NCBI GenBank assembly: GCA_023807065.1
Contig: JAJJLU010003577.1
Coordinates: 1-49,874, forward strand
Direction: 5' to 3'
Source of the DNA: Isotricha intestinalis
Lineage: Eukaryota > Ciliophora > Litostomatea > Vestibuliferida > Isotrichidae
DNA length: 49,874 nucleotides
In this document: piece after piece, positions 31,995 to 39,605 of the stretch
Position numbering within the stretch: the stretch's first letter is position 1
Layout of the letters: the number at the start of each line of letters is the position of its first letter
The notes under the pieces: generated by a model
What the model was told of the DNA's origin: nothing
Seen by the model: the letters and a program-made list of their open reading frames with translations, nothing else
Databases searched by the model: none
Position numbers and translations under genes: made by a program

Positions 31995-32960
31995 TTATTT
32001 CCTTGAATAAAGAGTTCCAATAATAAAATTATTTTTCATTTTTTTTTTATTATCATTTGTTCCTTTTAACAAAGAAGAGAATCTATTTAATTCATTAATA
32101 AAATATTCACTTGAATAATATTTATTAATTTTTCCATTTATTCCTTCATTAAAATTTAATTTCGGAAATTTATTTCTATTCGAAGTATTAAAATTTTCAT
32201 TATTTCTTGTATAAGAAACTAAATTACTTATTTCACTTCTTTTATCAAAATAAAAACTATTTCTTTGAATTCTTTTTTCATTATTAATCCAATTATCAAC
32301 ATTATCAAAAGTCATATAATTATTATTATTATTATTATCATAACTTATTGTATTTTTATAAAAATTAAAATTAGGTTTTTTAATTTCAATCTTATTAAAA
32401 GAACTTTTATTTATTTTTAAAGGTTCTTCATTTATTTCTTTTTTAAATTCATTGTAATAAAATTGAAAAGGTGTTTTTTCTTTTTTATTTTCATCAATTT
32501 GGAAATTTTCCCTTTTAAAACTTAACATTTTTTGTTTTATTGGATATTTAGACATACTCTTTGGTCTTTTATATTCTTTTTGTAAAGAATGAATTTTTCC
32601 ATATAACATTTCCATTTTATAATCATATCTTTTTGATTTATTATTTCTTCTTATAATTTCCTTATTTGTTATTATTGGTTTAAAATCTGTTCTTAATGAT
32701 TTATAAGTATTATTTCTTTTACTTGTTCTTTTTATTTCAAATTTATTTTCTTCATTTTTATTATCTTCTTTACCGAATAATATATTATATATTTGTTTAT
32801 ATCCTTCATTTCTTTCCATTAAATTATTTAAAGCTATTTTACCATCGATTTTATTCTCAAGAGGAATATTATTATTATTATCATTCATATTATTATCTTC
32901 GTAATTATCATTATTATATTCAGGAATGAAATTATTATCCATATCATTTTGTTCTTCCAT
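31995..32960 (-). CDS. Unknown Asn/Lys-rich protein (321 aa)
   Basis: This is an intact minus-strand frame with an acidic/Asn-rich start (MEEQNDMDNNFIPEYNNDNY), then a short segment that looks folded (GKIALNNLMERNEGYKQIYN, then ILFGKEDN). A long basic, Tyr/Asn-rich tail has scattered patches (YKMEMLYGKIHSLQKEYKRP). There is no recognisable domain, membrane segment or catalytic motif. The tail's repeated K/R with S/T/Y suggests a disordered, perhaps cytoskeleton- or RNA-associated protein, but this is guesswork. It lies 67 bases downstream of the stop of the RING/B-box/WD40 gene on the same strand. Confidence 0.65.
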   Translation of the reverse strand: MEEQNDMDNNFIPEYNNDNYEDNNMNDNNNNIPLENKIDGKIALNNLMERNEGYKQIYNILFGKEDNKNEENKFEIKRTSKRNNTYKSLRTDFKPIITNKEIIRRNNKSKRYDYKMEMLYGKIHSLQKEYKRPKSMSKYPIKQKMLSFKRENFQIDENKKEKTPFQFYYNEFKKEINEEPLKINKSSFNKIEIKKPNFNFYKNTISYDNNNNNNYMTFDNVDNWINNEKRIQRNSFYFDKRSEISNLVSYTRNNENFNTSNRNKFPKLNFNEGINGKINKYYSSEYFINELNRFSSLLKGTNDNKKKMKNNFIIGTLYSRK

Positions 32961-33027
32961 ATTAATAATAAAATAAATTTTAAAAATTTAAATTATAATA
33001 TTTCCTTATTAAAAATTTAAAAAAAAA

Positions 33028-35100
33028 TTATCCATTTTTCCAAAGAACAAGATCTTGATCTCTTCCACCAGTAACAATTCTTTCATTTGATAAAACACAA
33101 ACAGCATAAACAACATCGAAATGATAAGAAAGAGTTTGAACACATAATCTTTTATAAATATTCCAAATTTTAACAGTTTTATCCATAGAAGCACTGATTA
33201 AGAATCCATTATCTAATTGATCTAAAGCTCTTATTTCTCTTTTATGTCCTAAAAGAGTAAATTCACAGTTTTTTTCTTTTAAATTCCAAATTTTTAAACT
33301 TTTATCATAAGAACCAGAACCACTTCCTAATCTTCCATCTTTTAATAGAATTAAACAATAAATAGGAGAATCATTTCCAAATAAAGTAAATTGAACACTT
33401 TTTTCTTTTAAATTATATAATTTAATTGAATTATCATAACTTCCACTTGCTATTATATTTGAATTTATTTTAATTAAAGAACATATACTTTTATCATGCC
33501 CTATTAAATTATATTCTTCTTTTTTTTTATCTATATTATATATTCTTATTGTATTATATGCTCCAATTGCTATTTTATTTTCTGATAAAGTTAATAAAGA
33601 ATCTATCTTTTCATAATGTGCTGTTATTATATTTAAACATTTTTCTTCTTCGTAATTCCATAATCTTAATGTTTTATCTTCACTTCCTGATATTATTATT
33701 TTTTCCTTTAATAATGTTATACAAGTTATATTTCTTGTATGTCCTGTTAATACTTTCTTATTTTCTAAGGATATATCATATATTATTAATATATTTTTTC
33801 CTATTGAACATGCGAATCTGTTTATTTCTGGTAATTTTATTATTGAATATATGGTTTCTCCTATTGTTTTTATTGTTTTTTCTCTTTTAAATCCTTTGGA
33901 TTCTAAAATTTCCTTTGATTGCTTTTTTACTTTTTCATATTTATTATATTTAAAAGGATATGGATTTTCTTTATTTGTTATTTTATAAATCAAATGATTG
34001 TTTTTCTCAAATTGTGTTATTAAGTTAATGCAATTTAATGATTCATCAAAGTTTGAAAATGTTATTTCTATATTTTTTATTTCTTCTATTTTTTCAAGGA
34101 AGTTTAAATTATTTAATGTTTGTTCTTCATTTTCTAATTTTTTATAAAAGTAAGAATAACATAATTTTATTATTTCTATTGTTTTTACTAAATTTGAATA
34201 TTTTTCATTTATATCTTTTTCAAATTCATTTTTTAATAAATTTAACTTTTCTATTATTTCATCAATTTTATTAAATATAATATTACAATTTTCTTCTTTT
34301 TTCTTATTTAAATAATCTTCAATTTCATTAAAATAATCTAAAAAATCATTAAAATTTTTTAATTTAATTTTTTGTTTAATTTCATTAATTAAATCTTTAA
34401 AATTACTCAAAGGGAAAAATTTATGTTCAAAATGTTTTTCTCCTTTAATTAAGCAATTACCACAAATTTCGCATTTACAATTAATACAATAATATTTATT
34501 AATATCACCATGAATTAAGCAATTATGATTAATAGTAAATTGATTATTTGATAATTCATGATTGCTATTAAAAACTTTATGAATATTTAAACATTCTTTA
34601 CATAACCATAAATTACATATTTTACAAAATTTTTCTCCTTGTTCATTGTGTTCTCTACAATTACCTGGATTTTTTGGTTCTAAAAATTTCTTTATTGAAT
34701 TTGTTAATGTTTCATAATCTATTTTTATTGCTCCTAAGTGACATGAACAATTAAAATTTATTCTTTTTTGATTTTCTAATTTTTTAAATTTATTTAATAA
34801 TAAATCTTTTATTATACATTCTATACATGTTAAGTGATTACATGAAAAATAATATGTTTCGTTTTCATTGGAATTACATTTATAACATATTTTATTATTA
34901 TTATTATCATTATCATTATTATCATTATCATTATTATCATCTTTTTTATTTTCGGTTGATTTAATACTTTCTTTTTCTTCTTCTATATTTTTTTTTCTTT
35001 TACTTTCTTCTAAAGGAAGTTTGTCTGAAGAAAAATTACTTATTTTATCACTTTTATTATCTATTACTTCAGAAGTTTTATTATAGTTATTTAAATTCAT
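33028..35100 (-). CDS. RING-like / double B-box / coiled-coil / WD40 protein (690 aa)
   Basis: In order: an acidic Asp/Asn-rich lead (residues 50-70); a RING-like treble-clef (72-121: CYKC, SCNHLTCIEC, CSCH); B-box 1 (148-181: CREH, CKICNLWLCKEC, H-x6-H); B-box 2 (194-226: CLIH, CINCKCEICGNC, H-x2-H); a coiled coil (about 235-345); and seven WD40 blades from about 405 to the end with textbook endings (SGSEDKTLRLWN, SGSYDNSIKLYN, SASMDKTVKIWN, TGGRDQDLVLWK). RING plus B-boxes plus coil is the TRIM module, normally an E3 ubiquitin ligase, with the propeller choosing the substrate. The first domain has an extended loop and few canonical spacings, so ligase activity is likely but not certain. One blade has GSGSGSYDK, a small Ser-Gly duplication. 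Confidence 0.88.
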   Translation of the reverse strand: MNLNNYNKTSEVIDNKSDKISNFSSDKLPLEESKRKKNIEEEKESIKSTENKKDDNNDNDNNDNDNNNNKICYKCNSNENETYYFSCNHLTCIECIIKDLLLNKFKKLENQKRINFNCSCHLGAIKIDYETLTNSIKKFLEPKNPGNCREHNEQGEKFCKICNLWLCKECLNIHKVFNSNHELSNNQFTINHNCLIHGDINKYYCINCKCEICGNCLIKGEKHFEHKFFPLSNFKDLINEIKQKIKLKNFNDFLDYFNEIEDYLNKKKEENCNIIFNKIDEIIEKLNLLKNEFEKDINEKYSNLVKTIEIIKLCYSYFYKKLENEEQTLNNLNFLEKIEEIKNIEITFSNFDESLNCINLITQFEKNNHLIYKITNKENPYPFKYNKYEKVKKQSKEILESKGFKREKTIKTIGETIYSIIKLPEINRFACSIGKNILIIYDISLENKKVLTGHTRNITCITLLKEKIIISGSEDKTLRLWNYEEEKCLNIITAHYEKIDSLLTLSENKIAIGAYNTIRIYNIDKKKEEYNLIGHDKSICSLIKINSNIIASGSYDNSIKLYNLKEKSVQFTLFGNDSPIYCLILLKDGRLGSGSGSYDKSLKIWNLKEKNCEFTLLGHKREIRALDQLDNGFLISASMDKTVKIWNIYKRLCVQTLSYHFDVVYAVCVLSNERIVTGGRDQDLVLWKNG
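34892..34941. repeat. TTATCA/TTA microsatellite coding for Asp/Asn run
   Basis: An imperfect array of TTA and TTATCA units lies inside the RING/B-box gene and encodes the alternating Asp/Asn tract at residues about 54-69. It is a slippage-prone coding repeat. Confidence 0.7.
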
Positions 35101-35346
35101 ATTTTATTTAAAATTATAACTTTTTATTAATAATTATTTCAATGAAAAAAATATTTTAATAAGATTGTTTAGTTAAAAATTTAAAATATAATATTAACTG
35201 AATTAAAAGGATTTGGAATTGAATTAAACATTAACAATCAAAACTTAAAAAAATGATAGTTAAAAAAGTAAATTATTTTATTATTCCCTATTAAAATTAA
35301 AAAAATATTTTTAATATTATTTTTCATATAAAAATTCAATAAAAAA

Positions 35347-36360
35347 ATGTCAGAAGATGATGAAAAATCTAATGAATTTAATCAAGAAAAGCTTCAATCA
35401 AATCAAAAAGAAAAAAAAACAATAGATTTATTTATTCATTTAACAATAATAACAGAATTAACAAAGAAAGAAAACGGAGAAACAAAATGTATATGTCACA
35501 ATTTAATAACTCCTCAAATAGATATAGAAGAAGAAATAAAAGCAAATTCCAAAATATTAATAAAAGATGATTTTATAATAGAAAACTCCAATAATCTAAA
35601 AAGCAAAACAAACAATAATAAAACAAATAATGAAAACAATGATGAATACAATAACAATGAAAATGAAAATAATATAAAAGAAAATAATGAAAATAATAAA
35701 AATATATTTATAGAAACAGAAATAATTCCAATAATGACAATTCCAATATTATCAGATGGAAGAATATTATTTAATGACATAATAAGTCAATTAAAATACT
35801 TAGGCTATCCAATAATAGGAGCATTATTTAGTGTGTATATATTACAAGCAGAAGACTATGTTTTTATAGGAGCAGAACCTTTAGATCAGAATTTTTATTT
35901 AAGTTCAAATGATGTTGATTTAAATTGTTTAAAAATAAAAATGGTATGTTACATAGAAGATAAATTAGTTAAAAAAACAGAAAAACAATTATTTGAAAGG
36001 AAGCATAATTTTACAAAAAAAACAAAAGATAAAAGAACTAAAGAAAGAAGAATAGGTTTTATTGTTGAAAAAGTAAATGCTTGGAGAAGATTATATAATG
36101 GTTTTTATAATGAAAATGGAGAACATACAAGATATTCTTTAGATCAAGCTGCTAAGATGATTGATATTTCTAAAAAAAGTTTAGATGATTATTTATTACA
36201 ATTGAGATTAGGAAGAAAATATGGATTTGATTTTAATTCTAATAAAAATAATAAAGTAGGTGTTTTAAGATCTTTTGTTAAAATGCATCGTGCTATGAAA
36301 AGCTCTAATAATACTCTTAAGGATAATAGTGATGATAATAATGAGGATGAAGAGAAATAA
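35347..36360 (+). CDS. Putative helix-turn-helix protein of unknown family (337 aa)
   Basis: After a charged start there is a conserved-looking block at residues about 20-60 (IDLFIHLTIITELTKKENGE). An Asn/Glu-rich insert follows, then a second block (MTIPILSDGRILFNDIISQL, KYLGYPIIGALFSVYILQAE). The C-terminal domain (about residues 225-320) is highly conserved in appearance. It has a basic lead (KTKDKRTKERRIGFIVEKVN), AWRRLYNGFY, then YSLDQAAKMIDISKKSLDDY and LLQLRLGRKYGFDF, which has the helix-turn-helix pattern (AAxxxxISKKSLDDYLLQLR). It then ends KVGVLRSFVKMHR. The basic, HTH-like C-terminus suggests nucleic-acid binding, perhaps as a transcription factor. I cannot name the family. The divergent neighbour is the RING/B-box gene, 246 bases away. 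Confidence 0.75.
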   Translation: MSEDDEKSNEFNQEKLQSNQKEKKTIDLFIHLTIITELTKKENGETKCICHNLITPQIDIEEEIKANSKILIKDDFIIENSNNLKSKTNNNKTNNENNDEYNNNENENNIKENNENNKNIFIETEIIPIMTIPILSDGRILFNDIISQLKYLGYPIIGALFSVYILQAEDYVFIGAEPLDQNFYLSSNDVDLNCLKIKMVCYIEDKLVKKTEKQLFERKHNFTKKTKDKRTKERRIGFIVEKVNAWRRLYNGFYNENGEHTRYSLDQAAKMIDISKKSLDDYLLQLRLGRKYGFDFNSNKNNKVGVLRSFVKMHRAMKSSNNTLKDNSDDNNEDEEK

Positions 36361-36420
36361 TTTTTATTTTTTTAACTTTTTTTTGTAAATATTTTTTTTT
36401 TATTTTTTTTTAATTTTTTA

Positions 36421-38238
36421 ATGAAAGAAAATTATGATGAAGAAATTGAATATAATAATGAAGATAATGAAAAATATTCTACTCCAAGAAAAAGTGAAAA
36501 TGAAGAATTTTTAATAGATAATTTAAATAACAATAATAAAAACGAAATAGCCTTAAATAATAAAAACAATGAAAACACAACACTTTCAAATTTAAATATT
36601 GAATATTTTTACGATCCAGAAAATATAAAAGAAGAAATACCAATAGTAAAAAATAGAGAAGAATTAACAGATAAATATTTAGAAAATTTTGATTTATTAA
36701 GAGAATCATTAGTTTTAGAAGAAGAAGATTTAAAATTTGGAAAAACAAATTTATTAAAAACTAAAATTGAAAAAACTGAAAATTCAAATAAAACTTATGT
36801 TGAAGGAATTTGGTCTTCTTTAAAATCAAAAGTTTCTGTTTTAACTTCTTCAATATCAAATAGTTTAAATATTAATGTTATTCCTTTTAAAAAAGAAAAA
36901 GATTATCCTGGTGAAATTAAAATATTTGAAAAAACATTTATTAATAATCATTATTTTAGAGAATTTTATAGAAAATATAAAAGAACTCTTTTTTACTTTT
37001 CAACAAGAAATAAATTTATAAAACCTGTTTATAAAGATAATGTTTATTTTATTAGTGATTATATTTGGGGAAATTTATTTAGATGTTTTCAAATGATTTT
37101 TGCTAATTTATTTTGTGAAATAAAAATGAAAGAATATCTTATTAAAAACTTAAATATTAATTTAAATAATGAAGAAATAAGAAAAACACTTTCTTTATTT
37201 ATTGATGAAGTACATTTAAATGAAATTAAATATGATATTTTGATTTTATTTATGGATAATCCTTTAAAGATAGAAACATTAATTCAAAATGATAATTTTA
37301 CATTTTTCTTTAAGGAAAAATTCCATAAAACCTTAGAATCAATTGATAATTTTGACAACAATGCTTTTAAAGTTTCCCAAGTAATGTCTCCTTTTAGTAT
37401 TGATATGTTATATAAATCTTCTAATTATTTTAAATATATTTCAAGATATAATTATTTGAGAAATGCAGGAGAAATAAATTTAATGTCTTTAAATATTATG
37501 AATGCTTTTAATGAAATTATTAATCAATATAATTTATTTGATAGGAAAATAAATATTATAAATTTTAATAATGAAATTGAAGAAGAGAAAATTTTAAATA
37601 AATGCTTTATTAAAGTAATTGATATACATAATGAAAAAATTAATAATTTATATGAATGTAAAGGACAATATTATAAATATAATGAAGGAGTAAATTGTTT
37701 AATGTTTGTAAAAGTAAAATTAGGGAAAATGAGTATTAAAGATGAATATGTAAAAAATTTACCAAATTATTTTAAAATTCAAGGAAATAAAGGTTTTATA
37801 GGAAAAATATCAGAAAAAGAAAATGATTATGCTTATTTTATTGGTGAAACTGATGGAATTCTTTTAGGAATTTCTCCTAATAATAATTTAGATTCTATTA
37901 ATGATATTAATGAATTAATTCAAAAAGATAAATTTTCTACTTTTGAATTAAATGAAAATAACTTATTCTTAATTAATTATTGTGATATTTCTCCTTTTAT
38001 TATTTTTGTTTTTCAATTTACTTGTTTAGATGAATATAAATCTCTTATTGTTGATATTAAAAAACATGTAAATGAAAAATACCCTTTATTAAAAATTAAA
38101 GCTATTAAAACTGATAGTATTGATTTATTTTCATCAAGTATATTAACTTTTGATAACACATTAAGTAAACTACCAGATAGTTTTAATGAAATAAGTAGAA
38201 TAAGTTACAAATCGAATCATTCAAATGATTCATTTTGA
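36421..38238 (+). CDS. ATG4-fold (peptidase C54) protein with all catalytic residues replaced
   Basis: Family: ATG4 cysteine peptidases process and delipidate ATG8 in autophagy, using Cys in the GWGCMLR motif and an Asp-Pro-His motif. Here, after an acidic N-terminus, residues 212-227 read SDYIWGNLFRCFQMIF, aligning to the Trp-Gly-Cys motif but with Asn218 in place of Cys. Near 430-490 the order is retained: LMFVKVKLGKMSIKDEYVKN, KGFIGKI, DYAYFIGETDGILLGISPNN. This matches the family's YFIGxxxDxLxYLDPH, but Asp becomes Ser485 and His becomes Asn487 around Pro486. The strand pattern after that (STFELNENN, then ISPFIIFVFQF) also matches. At 605 residues it is longer than usual, with an extended N-terminus and an acidic-to-Ser-rich C-terminus. 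I infer a pseudoprotease, perhaps binding ATG8 without cutting. The stop is TGA. Confidence 0.75.
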   Translation: MKENYDEEIEYNNEDNEKYSTPRKSENEEFLIDNLNNNNKNEIALNNKNNENTTLSNLNIEYFYDPENIKEEIPIVKNREELTDKYLENFDLLRESLVLEEEDLKFGKTNLLKTKIEKTENSNKTYVEGIWSSLKSKVSVLTSSISNSLNINVIPFKKEKDYPGEIKIFEKTFINNHYFREFYRKYKRTLFYFSTRNKFIKPVYKDNVYFISDYIWGNLFRCFQMIFANLFCEIKMKEYLIKNLNINLNNEEIRKTLSLFIDEVHLNEIKYDILILFMDNPLKIETLIQNDNFTFFFKEKFHKTLESIDNFDNNAFKVSQVMSPFSIDMLYKSSNYFKYISRYNYLRNAGEINLMSLNIMNAFNEIINQYNLFDRKINIINFNNEIEEEKILNKCFIKVIDIHNEKINNLYECKGQYYKYNEGVNCLMFVKVKLGKMSIKDEYVKNLPNYFKIQGNKGFIGKISEKENDYAYFIGETDGILLGISPNNNLDSINDINELIQKDKFSTFELNENNLFLINYCDISPFIIFVFQFTCLDEYKSLIVDIKKHVNEKYPLLKIKAIKTDSIDLFSSSILTFDNTLSKLPDSFNEISRISYKSNHSNDSF

Positions 38239-38346
38239 AAAAACATGAAAAAAAAAATAATAAATATATATTAACATGTAAGAAAAAAAAAATTTATAAA
38301 AAATATAAAAATTAAATTTAAAAAAAGAAAGAAAAAAAAATATAAT

Positions 38347-38955
38347 ATGTCAAAAATAACATTAGAGCCTGAATTAGTTTTAAATAAATCTCTTCTTCAA
38401 GCTTTAGATGAAATAGCAATATGTAACATATGTAAAAATATAGTATGGAATCCTTTAGAATGTAATAAATGTGAGCATTGCTTTTGTAAAAACTGTATTG
38501 AAAATTGGTTAATTCAATCACATACTTGTCCCTTTAAATGTTCAGGAATGTCTTTTAAAGAAAGTAGAATGGTTCGTTCAATGTTATCTAATTTATTATT
38601 TAAATGTGGAAAATGTAGTGAAGTAATTAAATATGAAAATTATGATAATCATTTTTTTATTTGTCCTAATAAGTCTAATAAGAATTCTAATCTTTCTTTA
38701 AATAAAAAAAAATCAAAATTTGAAAAATATGATGAAGTACAAAGTGAAATTCACGAACATTGTTTAATTATTTGTAATAAAGATGTTAAAGGAAATATTA
38801 ATTTTGAAAATGCTTTTTATTGGAGTTGTTCTTTATGTCAAAGGAAATTTTCTTTAGATGTTAAAAAAGCATTTTGTGAAGAATGTAATTTTCAAATTTG
38901 TGAAGAATGTATTTTACAGAAAAATAATCAATGGTTAGTTCATATTATTATTTAA
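38347..38955 (+). CDS. RING / TRAF-type zinc-finger protein (202 aa)
   Basis: Residues 26-65 form a RING: C26-x2-C29, C39, H44, C47-x2-C50, and C61/C65 with a Pro after C61, spaced as in TRAF-like and RNF-type ligases (CNICKNIVWNPLECNKCEHC in part). Residues 87-106 form a following zinc knuckle (C87-x2-C90-x11-H102-x3-C106), typical of TRAF zinc fingers. The last 50 residues hold a third zinc site (CSLC...FCEEC...CEEC), treble-clef like. Architecture RING plus TRAF-ZnF suggests an E3 ubiquitin ligase; substrate unknown. The protein is short, and its final Cys cluster stops 9-10 residues before the C-terminus, so a following C-terminal piece could have been lost. Confidence 0.82.
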   Translation: MSKITLEPELVLNKSLLQALDEIAICNICKNIVWNPLECNKCEHCFCKNCIENWLIQSHTCPFKCSGMSFKESRMVRSMLSNLLFKCGKCSEVIKYENYDNHFFICPNKSNKNSNLSLNKKKSKFEKYDEVQSEIHEHCLIICNKDVKGNINFENAFYWSCSLCQRKFSLDVKKAFCEECNFQICEECILQKNNQWLVHIII

Positions 38956-39036
38956 TATTTTATAATATAATTTTTTTTCTTTTTTATTAAAGATTTTTAT
39001 TTTTATTTTTAATATATTTTATTTTATTTAATAAAA

Positions 39037-39432
39037 ATGGATTTTAATATAAAAGATAATAATAAAGATAATTATTTATGTAAAAATTTATTTAATGATT
39101 CTTTTGATATTCCAAAGGAAAAAAGTTTATTTTGTGATATCAAAGACACAAAATTAAATTCAACTTATTCTTTATGTCAAATACCAACTTCAATTACTTC
39201 TAACTCAAATATTTTACATTCTTCTTCAAGAAAAAGACCTTATCATATTAATTTTAGTTTAAAAACAATAAAAAAAAAATTTAAACAAGTTACTTTCAAT
39301 GAAGATAATCTTGTTGAATATATTTATGTTGATAGTTATAAAAACTATAATACTATTGAAAAAAAGAATAATAATGCTTTTAAAGGATTAAATTTAAAAG
39401 ATAGTAATATTCATTGTTGTTTGATTTATTAG
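39037..39432 (+). CDS. Small protein with RVxF-type PP1-docking motif and C-terminal Cys pair (131 aa)
   Basis: The basic middle (SSSRKRPYHINFSLKTIKKK) leads to K83-QVTF-87, a fit to the RVxF motif by which regulators dock on protein phosphatase 1, followed by acidic NEDNLVEYIYVDSY. The C-terminus ends SNIHCCLIY. PP1 inhibitor-3/YPI1 proteins also have an RVxF-like motif followed by a Cys cluster (CC-x-IY), so an inhibitor-3-like role is possible, but the spacing is longer and nothing else matches. Alternatively the last four residues CLIY resemble a CaaX lipidation box. The function is therefore tentative. No domain is otherwise recognised. Confidence 0.6.
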   Translation: MDFNIKDNNKDNYLCKNLFNDSFDIPKEKSLFCDIKDTKLNSTYSLCQIPTSITSNSNILHSSSRKRPYHINFSLKTIKKKFKQVTFNEDNLVEYIYVDSYKNYNTIEKKNNNAFKGLNLKDSNIHCCLIY

Positions 39433-39605
39433 TATTTTTTTTATTCTTTTGTAGATAAATTTTATATATATTAATTTAATAAATCTTTGTGTCAATTGAA
39501 TCAAAGAAAAAAAAAATATTAGTTTTAATTATAAAAAATAAAAACCTATCTTATAAAAATTTATTAATTAAAAAAACATTTTTAAAATTTTTAATCAGAA
39601 AAAAA

